Positions 34,901-41,429 of a stretch of DNA of 64,000 nt are shown here, in pieces (within the stretch, counting starts at the first letter, position 1; the number at the start of each line of letters is the position of its first letter). A program made the translations under genes and the position numbers. The notes beneath the pieces were generated by a model. The model did not search any database, was not told where the DNA came from, and saw only the letters and a program-made list of their open reading frames with translations. The stretch comes from Diplonema papillatum. Its lineage: Eukaryota; Euglenozoa; Diplonemea; Diplonemida; Diplonemidae. The stretch lies in assembly GCA_030068145.1 (NCBI GenBank), contig JAPJBO010000215.1, positions 124,001-188,000 on the forward strand, read 5' to 3'.

Positions 34901-34977
34901 CCGAGACTCTCCTCCAGCAGCACGAGCGACTGCCCGTTGGCCAATGGCAGGCTAACATGTTTGGTTGGTTGCGACAT
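16585..34977 (-). CDS. Sphingosine kinase-like lipid kinase, three exons
   Basis: Predicted to phosphorylate a sphingoid base or related lipid with ATP. Exons on the minus strand: 34977-34843, 32586-32191 and 17472-16585, all phase 0, with donors GTGTGC and GTATGC and acceptors CACAG and AGCAG. The product would be 472 residues, a usual size for the family. DAG-kinase/sphingosine-kinase motifs: the nucleotide loop IANPHSGGGNG (residues 126-136), GGDGT (186-190), PAGSANA (215-221; the family usually has GSGNA), the substrate-region motif GLVADIDIDSE (267-277), and a late LDGEL (436-440) as in the C-terminal subdomain. The match across the exon 2/3 join supports that splice. The last 30 or so residues lie in duplicated sequence, so the C terminus is uncertain. 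Intron 1 holds a minisatellite; intron 2 is 14.7 kb and full of transposons. A (CT)n tract lies about 45 bp upstream of the ATG. Confidence 0.82.
17635..17760 (-). repeat. Dispersed repeat F6
   Basis: About 120 bp (with CAGCCAGGACCACCCGTGCT) whose near-exact reverse complement lies at 52440-52560. It lies in intron 2 of the kinase gene. Confidence 0.8.
17760..17995. repeat. Cluster of poly(G) and poly(C) runs
   Basis: Several G or C runs of 10-20 bases (17766-17799, 17840-17877, 17922-17934) separated by short linkers. They belong to a larger concentration of such runs between 17.7 and 31.2 kb, all within kinase intron 2. Confidence 0.9.
17996..19697 (+). mobile_element. hAT-like DNA transposon with about 170-bp terminal inverted repeats
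   Basis: The left TIR (17996-18165) and right TIR (19524-19697) are near-perfect inverses. Each starts with a long G run, a single A (T on the other strand), a C run, then TCCTGCATGGCTGGCAGGTC. The transposase frame fills the space between them and its stop codon lies just inside the right TIR. A 15-bp direct repeat, TGTTACATGTTACGG, lies outside each end (17953-17967, separated by about 30 bp; 19699-19713, adjacent). It may reflect the target or a larger element boundary; a classic 8-bp hAT duplication is not clear. It lies in kinase intron 2 in the opposite orientation. Confidence 0.8.
18137..19531 (+). CDS. hAT-like transposase, shortened
   Basis: A 464-residue product from ATG 18137, chosen because it is the first in-frame Met and lies within the left TIR. 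The frame is open further left only through the TIR. RNase H-like transposase features: FVLILDGTTLKHAMQMEVYV (first acidic residue, with the following strand), ATCSDSGSNLAGHITG (second acid), PDFSHRLETELERAF (equivalent of the His-Arg-Leu-Asn box) and IRWLPKTFRLWEK (RW box). This resembles the hAT subgroup related to ZNF862-like and DUF4371 proteins. The N-terminal BED zinc finger and the C-terminal dimerisation box are not visible, and 464 residues is short for an active hAT transposase. It may be an internally shortened derivative still flanked by good TIRs. Confidence 0.75.
   Translation: MPTLRRHSTEGVSHRSSVRQIRADRLRGIDIPKKYNTTSHVSEMVGIWASIAQVRIAKELSVSSSFVLILDGTTLKHAMQMEVYVVILRYFVSSLCAAKETALGLVGFEASDDTDGNTIFLKSRAMLADFGVAAQQITATCSDSGSNLAGHITGVYGLLKKDFNPQCARVPDFSHRLETELERAFDSSVVEEITEAILTMEANLRTSGKLYRRLRRFAKLQGFAAGPKPSLHCSIRWLPKTFRLWEKAAALWPLWKMFLEQRSRDWHSADAKKGKDNLAAKRKELLGVFGKERRAQQFQQWYPVLRMLRNISLASQHQEPTVLHLQFRLSRARMAIEGMTDGNENKRRLAKVAKALEAVEEKIKKDDHAVALSLILDVQKMQVLSGADLKAYGNEEYAYLAAFVGRFEASSVQKDWQDIKILAVQFKDLGWNAWTGVFATLKEQGSQRAIDVLALRPLRQIVVR
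19800..21660. mobile_element. AT-rich inverted-repeat element(s), probably nested
   Basis: The left end, GGTGGTCACCAC with an A-run/T-run pair at 19839-19853, has an imperfect complement at 21590-21652 (A/T runs, then CACCTTAGAGCGGTCACCAC). Inside, 19920-19945 (CCATTTCACCTTAGAGAATT) is the inverse of 20165-20190. The palindrome AAACGATCGTTT recurs at 20250, 20297, 20315 and 21495. These nested inverse pairs suggest two or more MITE-like insertions. A short frame near 21039-21195 (MKKYIKTDELDKKLEIAET) is isolated and unassigned. Confidence 0.45.
20992..21019. repeat. Perfect 28-bp palindrome
   Basis: The half-site CGAATACAAGAGGT is followed directly by its exact complement. A related half (TTGAATACAGGAGGTACCTT) lies at 20544-20563, next to another poly(G) run, so the palindrome may be the head-to-head end of that repeat. 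Confidence 0.9.
21675..22165 (+). repeat. Dispersed repeat F8, copy 1
   Basis: The first part (21690-21960; GATGCTAGCATCAAGTCTTC near 21728, then a pyrimidine-rich stretch) recurs inverted at 29445-29675. The second part (21958-22161; GCCGTGGCACCGTCCTTTTG) recurs directly at 30985-31190, nearly identical. The related end of the family, with GCGCGTGGTGCTTGCACCAC, is at 29690-29775 and 59340-59440. Confidence 0.85.
22166..22920. other. Non-coding stretch with a long poly(G) run
   Basis: A run of about 24 G at 22288-22311 and a shorter one at 22363-22370, then moderately AT-rich sequence. Part of 22440-22560 (GGGGGGCCAAGCCCCCCGGC) resembles 26500-26580 in reverse complement. No gene seen. Confidence 0.5.
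22921..23004. repeat. (GAT/GAC)n trinucleotide repeat
   Basis: Imperfect GAT and GAC triplets coding a Ser-rich end of the minus-strand hAT-derived frame. Confidence 0.9.
22921..24951 (-). CDS. hAT-transposase-derived protein with low-complexity tail
   Basis: A minus-strand frame of about 676 codons. It has no ATG at its start but begins, in phase 0, right after a good acceptor (ACCTGCTTCAG), so 24951 is probably an exon start. The first 360 residues resemble the C-terminal half of an hAT transposase. The clearest match is CGVERDFGEMR followed by LRNRVEVETISQEMLISKNG, the typical hAT dimerisation box. The rest is a Pro/Ala/Ser/Thr-rich tail with two tandem copies of a PATKPAPSTTD...VPQGKR unit (nt 23075-23230) and a final poly-Ser tract coded by a GAT/GAC trinucleotide repeat (22921-23004). 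Upstream exons were not found. It lies within kinase intron 2 on the same strand. It could be a domesticated transposase or a long-lived remnant; no internal stop is seen. Confidence 0.62.
24958..26402 (-). repeat. GGTTAC minisatellite, 71-bp higher-order unit
   Basis: About 19 copies of a 71-bp unit, itself made of seven diverged 10-bp words each holding GGTTAC. Most copies are identical. The array is interrupted at 25109-25372 by non-repetitive sequence that looks like an exon. On the minus strand each unit contains GTAACC (donor-like) and AACCAG (acceptor-like). The plus strand has no stop codon in any frame over most of the array, which gives long spurious frames. Confidence 0.95.
25109..25372 (-). 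CDS. Orphan exon embedded in the GGTTAC minisatellite
   Basis: 264 bp, open in one minus-strand frame, bounded by AACCAG at its 5' side and GTAACC at its 3' side, both supplied by the repeat units. It is symmetric (phase 2 at both ends). The peptide contains YFHDKGIMPGMPEPKW and a Cys-rich IPPIGYCECTNGKRPE segment, so it may be part of a secreted or lumenal protein. I do not recognise the family. It lies in intron 2 of the kinase gene, but the kinase exons join in phase 0 and the DAG-kinase domain reads continuously without it. It is more likely a captured exon or part of another, nested gene. Confidence 0.5.
26735..26885. repeat. Poly(G) run cluster
   Basis: Runs of 12-14 G at 26739-26766 and 26836-26846 next to GGTACCCACCC-type sequence, resembling the 20.05-20.15 kb cluster. 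They mark the left edge of the inverted repeat that starts near 26880. Confidence 0.85.
26880..27215 (+). repeat. Left arm of a 330-bp inverted repeat flanking a LINE
   Basis: From the GGGGACCCCC motif and GCGATGGATCTTTCCACTCC near 26920 to the GTGCACTGCAGGAATCTTGG near 27191-27210, this is the reverse complement of 30035-30350 with few differences. The two arms enclose the LINE frame 27225-29381 and part of repeat F8. Confidence 0.88.
27225..29381 (+). CDS. LINE ORF2 C-terminal region with Cys/His-rich tandem modules (5' truncated)
   Basis: About 718 codons open to a stop at 29379-29381; the start is set by the inverted-repeat edge, not by an ATG. Near 27700-27760 there is PSCKHCGSGDTEDEKHVFWDC, a C-x2-C...H...C zinc box found downstream of LINE RT domains. 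At 28558-28870 lie three tandem modules of the pattern C-x2-H-x4-C-x2-C-(K/R)...C-C-R-x2-H-H. The third ends in ACCRRGHHQ. The tail is Lys/Arg/Pro-rich, with repeated GTPKESPIAGRKRKK-type sequence, and ends in an acidic LDLDDAMTGDDV motif. RT and endonuclease parts are missing, so this is a 5'-truncated copy, typical of LINEs. Related 3' ends occur at 59740-60500 and 63600-64000. Confidence 0.7.
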   Translation, partial: TCLAYRVTTAFYAACERLPRLLPLMESIRGRYAEGDLPLGPVGLAMRSMGECGHVWGPGPLSRTLRNGATYDPLASAPSKRGHEVRADLRAKTWSRLVARRPGFEGIQRADLERTNTFWRMRECPAHTARLIRVALAGGVNTAEYTSRMRQAGAEPQAPSCKHCGSGDTEDEKHVFWDCGAYSHIRRREAHAELMAANRADWPRCTLEHGVVVPENAQFSRRLQEMMAEILAERAGLEARGWVARNPTTPWSRANAMPAEKFDHPFARIAPAWTWERNKTWGLPTFYALVAWLSDMQWTENGQASMLELAIDFELFSGLSMPLHGNAPKGVRERGNVLRCMMSALDKLAAQQGLGSCMRGERVCPTTSLSFMGITGISGIRPRPRFREAHTGTILEEQVKGSDVGTQCPAYPDWTIGRAARWALPAPPQLHPDPVHMPGVDIEKALVTCATHHKGKCEACRALVRRDVPTVEMCCRHHHHANDGQPIAVCTEHSTTKCGECKTAAACCRSGHHACRTHGRGTCQECKRLPTLTQRRPAACCRRGHHQSNEPNVPSTPGRNKKKRPSSPTQVGVQRGTPVGKRAAQAPPAATKKETATTGRATKRPPPTPGTSERPALKKRVLGTPKESPIAGRKRKKAKATTPESGVQRKKRKALKASGYQKRPTSPSTPVPSRVKNVQACPHLCPPTQSPEPQESPAPLAPQVLDLDDAMTGDDVIK
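29382..29445 (+). other. LINE 3' UTR
   Basis: The sequence after the stop, with GCATGCTAATCCATGTGGTT and then CATGTACTTAAAA, is matched in reverse complement at 63600-63665. This defines the 3' terminus of the family at about CTCAATGC. Confidence 0.75.
29445..29780 (-). repeat. Dispersed repeat F8, copy 2 (inverted)
   Basis: 29445-29675 is the reverse complement of 21690-21960. 29690-29775 matches 59340-59440 in reverse complement. Confidence 0.85.
29814..30034 (+). repeat. 220-bp direct repeat, copy 1
   Basis: Begins in a G run and continues through GACCCCCCGGTGCCGAGTG and TTTTGGCAGGGAAATGTACT. It recurs at 30486-30706 with a handful of changes. Confidence 0.9.
30035..30350 (-). repeat. 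Right arm of the 330-bp inverted repeat
   Basis: Reverse complement of 26880-27215. The arm lies directly after the 220-bp repeat copy 1, so the whole may be one composite element with poly(G)-bounded ends. Confidence 0.88.
30486..30706 (+). repeat. 220-bp direct repeat, copy 2
   Basis: Second copy of 29814-30034, again starting in a long G run (30488-30507). Confidence 0.9.
30707..30990 (-). pseudogene. LINE RT thumb-region fragment
   Basis: A minus-strand frame of about 95 codons reads, in pieces, RVRIVQSNVLPAALSG, SKVAMKRLTTSVMGLIWGG and KRAREMVLNFQEKGHLIFG. This pattern (Val-Leu-Pro...Leu-x-Gly, then a conserved Trp and a charged helix) is the segment just after the catalytic core of LINE reverse transcriptases. 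It is bounded on both sides by other repeats, so it is a fragment. It may derive from the same LINE family as 27225-29381, covering the part missing there. Confidence 0.5.
30985..31190 (+). repeat. Dispersed repeat F8, copy 3 (second part only)
   Basis: Nearly identical to 21958-22161 and ends, like it, close to a poly(G) run (31190-31202). Confidence 0.88.
31430..31620 (+). repeat. Dispersed repeat F3
   Basis: Contains GTACACCGCGAGAGTAG and ATGATCATGATCAGAAGGTC. Copies at 50228-50405 and 51585-51755 have the same orientation. Confidence 0.85.
31640..31921 (-). pseudogene. Truncated duplicate of sphingosine kinase exon 2
   Basis: The segment repeats the 3' half of exon 2 (32191-32345) and about 130 bp of the following intron. 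The donor is changed: GTATGC in the true exon is TTATGC here. The copy also loses homology in the middle of the nucleotide-loop codons at 31919. It is not expected to be spliced in. It lies downstream of the true exon, in intron 2. Confidence 0.85.
32642..33868 (-). repeat. Intronic minisatellite in kinase intron 1
   Basis: About 25-30 units built from GGGAGGGA(G/T)AAGTAAGAA followed by CACG and either a CTTTGTAACTGATACCCACT block or a shorter CGATACAAG/TGATACCC block. Unit lengths alternate near 30, 41 and 51 bp. On the gene-sense strand each unit shows a pyrimidine stretch ending in TTGCGCTAG, which resembles a 3' splice site. The array ends about 55 bp before the exon 2 acceptor. Confidence 0.93.
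33890..34760 (-). repeat. Dispersed repeat F2, long and rearranged copies
   Basis: Contains, on either strand, the F2 words ACCTCACGTCCGTTCAACAC (34329) and the complement of CGCCCGCCACTAAACCC (about 33920 and 34660). The sequence is present at least twice, head to head. It lies in kinase intron 1. Confidence 0.75.
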
Positions 34978-35020
34978 TCTTCCTCTCCCGCCGATTGCTG
35001 ACTGAGGGGCAACGAATAAT

Positions 35021-35142
<122 letters not shown>

Positions 35143-35331
35143 ACATAAAACAAGTCAAAAGGTGTGGGCCTCCACCGTCAGGTGGGCCCCCACCGTCAGG
35201 TGGGCTAGGCTAGTTCCGGGGTGGCTCCCTGGGAGGGACAGGGACGGGGTTAGTCTCGCCTTAGCAGTCCAGGGCCTTTCCCCACCTACCTGTATGTGTT
35301 CTCGTGGTCACCGCTACCGCGTTGACCTTTC

Positions 35332-35333
<2 letters not shown>

Positions 35334-35401
<68 letters not shown>
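35334..35401. repeat. (GA)n, left flank of YR element 2
   Basis: A GA repeat that ends directly before GGATCAAGAACTTCGTG, the apparent left end of the second YR element. The same dinucleotide resumes at 39662. Confidence 0.95.
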
Positions 35402-35403
<2 letters not shown>

Positions 35404-35557
35404 TCAAGAACTTCGTGAACGAAGTGAGTGAAGTTCTGGACGAACTTATACCGAAGGGCGGACTTGGCGTGCGGGGGGGTGAACCTGTTGGTCAAGTACG
35501 AAAAAACACAAAGACCGCAGGAGCACACAGCAACTCCCCTCCCTCCCGATCGCAAAC

Positions 35558-36532
35558 ATGGCGGAAGAGTGCCCGCACTGTGGGGGCTCGTTCGACCCGA
35601 AAGGATTGGCCACCCACAAGAAGGCCTGCGGGCAGAGGGCGCTGGCGGCGCTACAAGCGACCGCCTCGGCGAGCAGCTCGAGGGCGGGCACCCCGGTGCA
35701 GTCGCCACTGGCACTGCCGGGCAGTGTGCAAGGGAAGAGGAGAAGGGCAGACGGGGAGGAAGGCGAGCCGCAGGAGGCGGTAAGGGATCTGGAGGAGAAG
35801 ACGGCCCAGACGTTTGGGCAGGCGTCGCAGAAAGTCGCAGAGCATGATGTGCGGCTGCAGATGATGGAGGCGGGGAACGCGGAGATGAAGCAGATGCTCA
35901 GCAGTTTGATGGGTATGGTGACGGGGCTGTCGGCAGGCGGGATGCCGCAGAGGAGTCGCGCGTTGGGGTTCGCGGACCTCGGGGAGGGGGCGAGATGGCC
36001 GGGGATTTTTCCAGGACCAACGCGCATGGAAGTGCTCAGGGTTTTTGAAACCCGGTTCGAGCGGGTGCTCTGCACGGGGGCGAGACCAGGGGCCCGGGAG
36101 CAGGCGAAAGGGCAGCTGGCGAACCTCGAGACGGGGTTCGATTATTTTTCGGACCCGGAGAGGCCGGTGGGGGGGTCCTTTGGAGATGTGCACATGGTCG
36201 CAGTGGTGGACAGGGCGATTGCGCGGTTGGTGGCGCTCCAGTTCGGGGAGGAGACGGGGGTAAAAGGAGGGCATGCGGGCATGTTCGAGAAGGCATTGGA
36301 AGAACAGGACCTGCCCGGGCCGCTGGCAGAAGCGTGGAAGGAGGCCGAGAGGCAGCGGGCGAGAAGCAAGGGGACAAAGTCGCAGAGCTCGGGGCAGTGG
36401 AACAGGAGCACGTATGTGCAGCCGGTAACCGGGGGGAAGATTGGGTACCCGACGGGGGGGTTTCGTCAGGGTGGAACGGGGTTCCAGACGGGGGGTTTTC
36501 GCCAGGGCGGAACGGGGAAAGGAAAGAAGTGA
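35558..36532 (+). CDS. Gag-like zinc-finger protein of YR element 2
   Basis: 324 residues from the ATG at 35558. The N terminus has a C2HC zinc finger (CPHC at residues 5-8, then His and Cys about 11 and 15 residues later), probably for RNA or DNA binding. A central folded region follows, with a predicted helix around residues 75-125. The C terminus carries near-identical repeats of the type TGGFRQGGTG, a Gly/Gln-rich low-complexity tail. It is the structural protein of the element by position. Its 3' end overlaps the open YR frame, which lies at -1. Confidence 0.72.
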   Translation: MAEECPHCGGSFDPKGLATHKKACGQRALAALQATASASSSRAGTPVQSPLALPGSVQGKRRRADGEEGEPQEAVRDLEEKTAQTFGQASQKVAEHDVRLQMMEAGNAEMKQMLSSLMGMVTGLSAGGMPQRSRALGFADLGEGARWPGIFPGPTRMEVLRVFETRFERVLCTGARPGAREQAKGQLANLETGFDYFSDPERPVGGSFGDVHMVAVVDRAIARLVALQFGEETGVKGGHAGMFEKALEEQDLPGPLAEAWKEAERQRARSKGTKSQSSGQWNRSTYVQPVTGGKIGYPTGGFRQGGTGFQTGGFRQGGTGKGKK

Positions 36533-36593
36533 CAATTGGGAGGAACTCGGGACGGGGGCAGGTAACTGCAGCTTTTCAGGCGGGGATAAGGAA

Positions 36594-37737
36594 AATGGAA
36601 AGGGTACTGGGGAAAATGGCGGCACCGGCAGGTGCGGCGGGGGGCTTTCGATCTCCCAACGGGGAAAGAGGGAGAATGGGGTACAGGGGTACGGGGTCGC
36701 GAGGGGACAGCGAGCGGGTTTTTGGGGTACGGGAAACAACAGGGGTGAACGCGGCGGTATCGGAGAGACTCAGGTTAGACGGGCGCCATTCGGGATTGGC
36801 GGGGATTCAGGCAAGAGAAAGGGCCTACGGGAGGCTGATGGAGGCTTTGGCGGAGCTTGGCCTGGGGGCAAAGGGGAACGGCATCGTCACGAGGCAACAG
36901 CGAGAGTACCTCGAGGCAGTGCAGGCGCGCGCAGTAGCGGCGACCACGATGGTCAGGTGGGCGCAACGGTTGGAAAAGCTGGTCGGGGTGAAGAAGAGGT
37001 TTCCTGGGGCGGGATTGCACGACTGGGTCGGGGTGTATCTGGCAGAATCGGCAGGGGTGAGGCCCTCGACGCAGAGGGACTACGCCCTGTGCCTTCGGTC
37101 GGTGTTCCAGAGATGGGCGCCGCACGTGCGGCTGGGAGTCTTGGAGGCGCACGTAGCGGGGCTGACGGCTTTGGGAGCCGATGTGCCGACGAGGCAGGCT
37201 GTGCCAGTGGAACCGAAGCACTGGGAACTGTTGCGGAGGGCGCTGAGTCCAGAGCAGATGGCGTTCTGCTGCGTTCAGCACTTGCTGGGGCTTCGCTGGG
37301 AGGGCGTGTCGCGGCTGGAAGATCTGAAGGTCGTGCAGAGAGAAGCGGACGTGCTCAAGCTGACGTTGGTGCAGAGGGAGTCGAAGACGGAGAACCGGCC
37401 CACGAGACGAAACGTGTGCTTGAGGGGCGTGTTTCGGCAGGACGTGGAAAGGTTTGTCGCCGGAAGGTCGAGCATCGACGGGCCGGTGTTCAACGTCGCG
37501 TACAAACCCCTGCTCGCGCGGCTGAAGCAAGTGGGTGTGACAACCCACGCGTTCAAGCGGGGGTACGCCCATGCGATCGACGACATGGGAGTGGACGATG
37601 CGAGGCTGCAGCGGCTCACGGGACATCGACAGTTCAAGAACGTCGAGACGTACCTCGGGCTGGAACGAGCAGCAGAGCGACGAGAAAGAGGGGCAGGCGT
37701 GGAGGACGTCGTACGGCGGCTGCAGGATGTGCAGTAG
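36594..37737 (+). CDS. Tyrosine recombinase of YR element 2
   Basis: About 380 residues if it starts at the ATG near 36594; the frame is open upstream to about 36334, overlapping gag. The N-terminal core-binding part has STQRDYALCLRSVF. The catalytic part has LLGLRWEGVSRLEDL (first Arg), THAFKRG (second box, 37543-37560), LTGH (third) and Tyr in VETYLG. In the second box the residue at the HxxR Arg position is Lys, with an Arg one position later. In element 1 the box is HSFRR. If the shift is real this is a non-canonical active site. The ORF is otherwise intact. The RT ORF begins 62 bp downstream. Confidence 0.85.
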
Positions 37738-37799
37738 GGGAAGACGCCGAGGCGCGCGGGCGCCCGGGATCGCCTAGAAAGTCTAGAAGCGGTACGGGT

Positions 37800-39398
37800 A
37801 TGCGCAGCGCCAGGAGGCGGGGTCGAAGGTCGAAGTGGAGGATGGTGCTCAGGATCGTGGCAGATTCTGGGTACCCGTATACGGATTTGGCACCCTACCC
37901 TGGAGAGGTGGGGGGCGGTGGATCAGATGGTCCCATGGACGAGATTGTGGCCGCGACGGTGGACATGGCGAAGGTGGAGAGCTGGCAGGCGGGGACGGAG
38001 GTGTCAGACGTGCGAAGGGTTTTGGGCAGAGAGGGGTTCGAAGAGATGTTGACGGACGAACGAAGGTTGAGGAGGTTGCCGGGCCCGAAGTCGACGCTGA
38101 CAGCAGAACAGGTCCGGCAGCTCGAAGAAATGGGGGTCATCAGGGCGAGGCGGCGAACAGAGAACGCGGTCAAGCACGTATGCAAGGCATTTACAGTGCC
38201 GAAGCCAAACGGAAAGAACCGCCTGATCGTCGATGCGTCGGTGTATGGCGAAGCGATGCAGGAGCCGCCGCAGGTGAAGCTGCCGGCTGTCAAGGACGTG
38301 AAAGAGGCGGTTGCCGAGAACGCGTACGTTGCGCAGTTGGACGGCCGCAGTTGGTTTTTCCAGATTGCAGCGCCTCAGCTGCAAGACTACTTCGTCATCA
38401 GGACGGTGGTGGGAGTGTTCCAGCTCGTCGTTCTAGCAATGGGGTGGGCGTGGAGCGTGTATGTGGCGCAAACGACAGCGAGTGTCATCATGACACAGGC
38501 GATGAAGGCCTTTGTTGGGCATGCGTCAGGAATGGTTTACATCGACAACTTCCTGATTTTCGGGGCGGATGCGCGGACGGTGACGAATGCCGTTGCGGTA
38601 CTGAAGCGGAAGGCAGGGGAATGCAGGGCGGTGTTTAAGGAGGAAGATCACCAACCTGCGGAGCAAACGGACGTGTTGGGCATGCGTGTCGATTTAGCGG
38701 CGAAGACAGTGTGTCTGGTGAGAGGGTTCATAGGAAAATTGGCAGTGTTCTGGCGGGTGTACAAGGCGGACCCGGCAACGCAGACGTTGAAGACGACCTG
38801 GAAGCTGCTCGGAGCGTTGTTCTGGGCGATGAGGGTGTTGAACGTACCGCAGTACGACTACCCGTCGCTGAAGCAGTTCGTGTCACGCAGGGCGAGAGAG
38901 CTCGCCGCTCAGAAGAGGGGATGGACGCACCGGACAGTGTGGTGGAGACGGGCGTGGTTGGATGTCGTGAAACTGGTGCAGCACGTTTTGGCGAATGAGC
39001 CGGTGTCGGTTCTTCGACCACCGAGCGACTGGATCGACACGGTGTGGGCGGACGCATCGAAGACCGGAGGGGGTTACGTGTTGCAAGAGACGGGCGAAGT
39101 GAAGGGATGGAAGTGGACGCCGGAGCAGCAGCGGCAACCGATACACGTGCTGGAAGCGTGGGCCACGCTACGGTCCGTTCGCAGGTGGATGGCGACAAGG
39201 GAAGGAAACGCCGGTGTTCTGCTCAAGACGGATAACGCTTTGGTGTATTATGCGCTGACGACGACGAAGGCGACAGGGTACGTGTTCTCGCAGGCCATAG
39301 CAGCGATTGTGTCCGAGCTGCGGGGTGTGGACTGGTCGGTTGAGTGGGTGCCAACCGACACCAACCTAGCTGACGCTCCGAGCAGAATCTATTCGTGA
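37800..39398 (+). CDS. Reverse transcriptase-RNase H of YR element 2
   Basis: 532 residues from ATG 37800, the first Met after the YR stop. RT motifs: FTVPKPNGKNRLIVDASVYG (fingers), YVAQLDGRSWFFQI (first catalytic Asp), VLAMGWAWSVYVAQ, and MVYIDNFLIFG at 38535-38565. The last gives Y-I-D-N where most RTs have Y-x-D-D. RNase H: WADASKTGGGYV, LEAWATLRSV, LKTDNALVYYAL and VEWVPTDTNLADAPSR; the Asp/Glu/Asp positions are kept. Unlike element 1 this ORF has its own ATG and need not be expressed by frameshift. The Asp-to-Asn change in the RT box would weaken a normal polymerase, so either this copy or this lineage is unusual. Confidence 0.88.
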   Translation: MRSARRRGRRSKWRMVLRIVADSGYPYTDLAPYPGEVGGGGSDGPMDEIVAATVDMAKVESWQAGTEVSDVRRVLGREGFEEMLTDERRLRRLPGPKSTLTAEQVRQLEEMGVIRARRRTENAVKHVCKAFTVPKPNGKNRLIVDASVYGEAMQEPPQVKLPAVKDVKEAVAENAYVAQLDGRSWFFQIAAPQLQDYFVIRTVVGVFQLVVLAMGWAWSVYVAQTTASVIMTQAMKAFVGHASGMVYIDNFLIFGADARTVTNAVAVLKRKAGECRAVFKEEDHQPAEQTDVLGMRVDLAAKTVCLVRGFIGKLAVFWRVYKADPATQTLKTTWKLLGALFWAMRVLNVPQYDYPSLKQFVSRRARELAAQKRGWTHRTVWWRRAWLDVVKLVQHVLANEPVSVLRPPSDWIDTVWADASKTGGGYVLQETGEVKGWKWTPEQQRQPIHVLEAWATLRSVRRWMATREGNAGVLLKTDNALVYYALTTTKATGYVFSQAIAAIVSELRGVDWSVEWVPTDTNLADAPSRIYS

Positions 39399-39659
39399 CC
39401 GTTAGTGTTGCCAACGGCACCCCCGAGGGGGCCCCGGGTGCAACTCCCCTCCCGAAAAACTGTACTGTTCGGGCGGTTTATTTTGCAGACTCATGTTCTT
39501 TATGCGGCATGGTATCGGGATTTGTATCTTTCGTGGCACAAGTAGTGCAGTTTAGTGGTCTAGCTTGGTTTGCCGTTTATCTTTCTTGTTAGCAAGCACA
39601 CGAGTGCGAGGTTTGAGGGCAGCAACGCGGCCGGTCCGAAATAAGCCCGAGGTAAGAAG

Positions 39660-40430
<771 letters not shown>

Positions 40431-40433
40431 CTC

Positions 40434-40575
40434 AGGGTGACGGTGTTGACACACACAACCGGTTTCGCGGGGGAGCGCCGTCTTGAGACGCGTCGCGGGC
40501 TCTCTTCTTCTTGGCAATTGCACGGCCTACGGTGGCGGCTAGCGTCTTGATGGGAAACTTCTTTATACACGGTGT
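40434..40575 (-). pseudogene. Gene-fragment exon, copy 1
   Basis: The minus strand reads KFPIKTLAATVGRAIAKKKR and ends at a stop near 40434. The same peptide pattern occurs at 41213-41409 (KFPIKVLAAAVGRAVVRKKR). It is a short basic peptide of unknown function, and the copy seems truncated on its 5' side, next to repeat F1. Confidence 0.35.
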
Positions 40576-40619
40576 CTGTTCTACGGGGGAAACATTTTGT
40601 TTTGTTTTTGATAGGTGGA

Positions 40620-40865
40620 GTGCACACCTAAGCAGGGCTGCATCCTCGTGTTGTAGCCGTGTTGTGTATAAGGCTTCGTGGGGGCCTGGTCAACCACCTC
40701 ATCACTACAGGGCACAAACCTTTCTCGACAGTGATTGGACAGTCTGGATTGGCGGGGGCGGGTCTCCATGAAGAAGAGAAAAGTAAAGCAAGACCTGCCC
40801 CCTGCGCCTGCTGTCTCCGGCTGCTTCGGCAGACGACACATACTACTACTACTACTTTGATAGGT
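40620..40865 (-). repeat. Dispersed repeat F1, inverted copy
   Basis: Reverse complement of 13.34-13.56 kb, including CTGTCTCCGGCTGCTTCGGC. Confidence 0.82.
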
Positions 40866-41212
40866 GGAGTGACCCCGCAGAGTGTCCAAGATCCCCCCAA
40901 AGTCCAAAGTACCCTTGGGGTATCACCCCATCGAAAGTTGTTATTCGGATTTCTTCACTCCTTTCCTCTCATTGAACGAAACCCACTGCTGCAATGCACA
41001 GCAGCAATGCCTGCCTGCAATGTCCTACTGCGATGCCCAATACTGAGGATAGCCGACAGGGATTCCCCGGGGAGTTTCCGGTCTCCTCACTTCTCTTCGT
41101 GCTGCTACGGCGGGCGTAAGCCGCTCCGGAGGCGCGCTGCGGGTTGCGGCTCTGCAACAGGGAGTGGCGACGCCGGAGGTGGCGCTGCAGTGGGGTGAGC
41201 GTCTCGCGGGAG

Positions 41213-41409
41213 ATCGCCGCCTTGTAACGCTGCGGGCCCTCTTCTTCCTCACGACTGCGCGGCCTACAGCGGCGGCTAACACCTTGATGGGAAACTTCAG
41301 CTTCCATTGAGCGAAGGCTGCGTCCTGCGGATACACGGGTTTGGCGTCCAGCAGTCCTTGGAGCAAACTGCTTCTATGCCGTTTAACATCACTTCCGTCC
41401 TCCGTCCAG
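41213..41409 (-). CDS. Candidate exon of an unidentified gene
   Basis: Behind a good acceptor (CACGTTTTGCAG) the minus strand is open for about 65 codons, phase 2 at the start. It includes RSSLLQGLLDAKPVYPQ and AFAQWKLKFPIKVLAAAVG, then a basic run KKRARS. The amino-acid composition looks like real protein. No family recognised. A related fragment lies at 40434-40575. The 3' boundary is uncertain. Confidence 0.35.
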
Positions 41410-41429
41410 CTGCAAAACGTGGACGGTGC

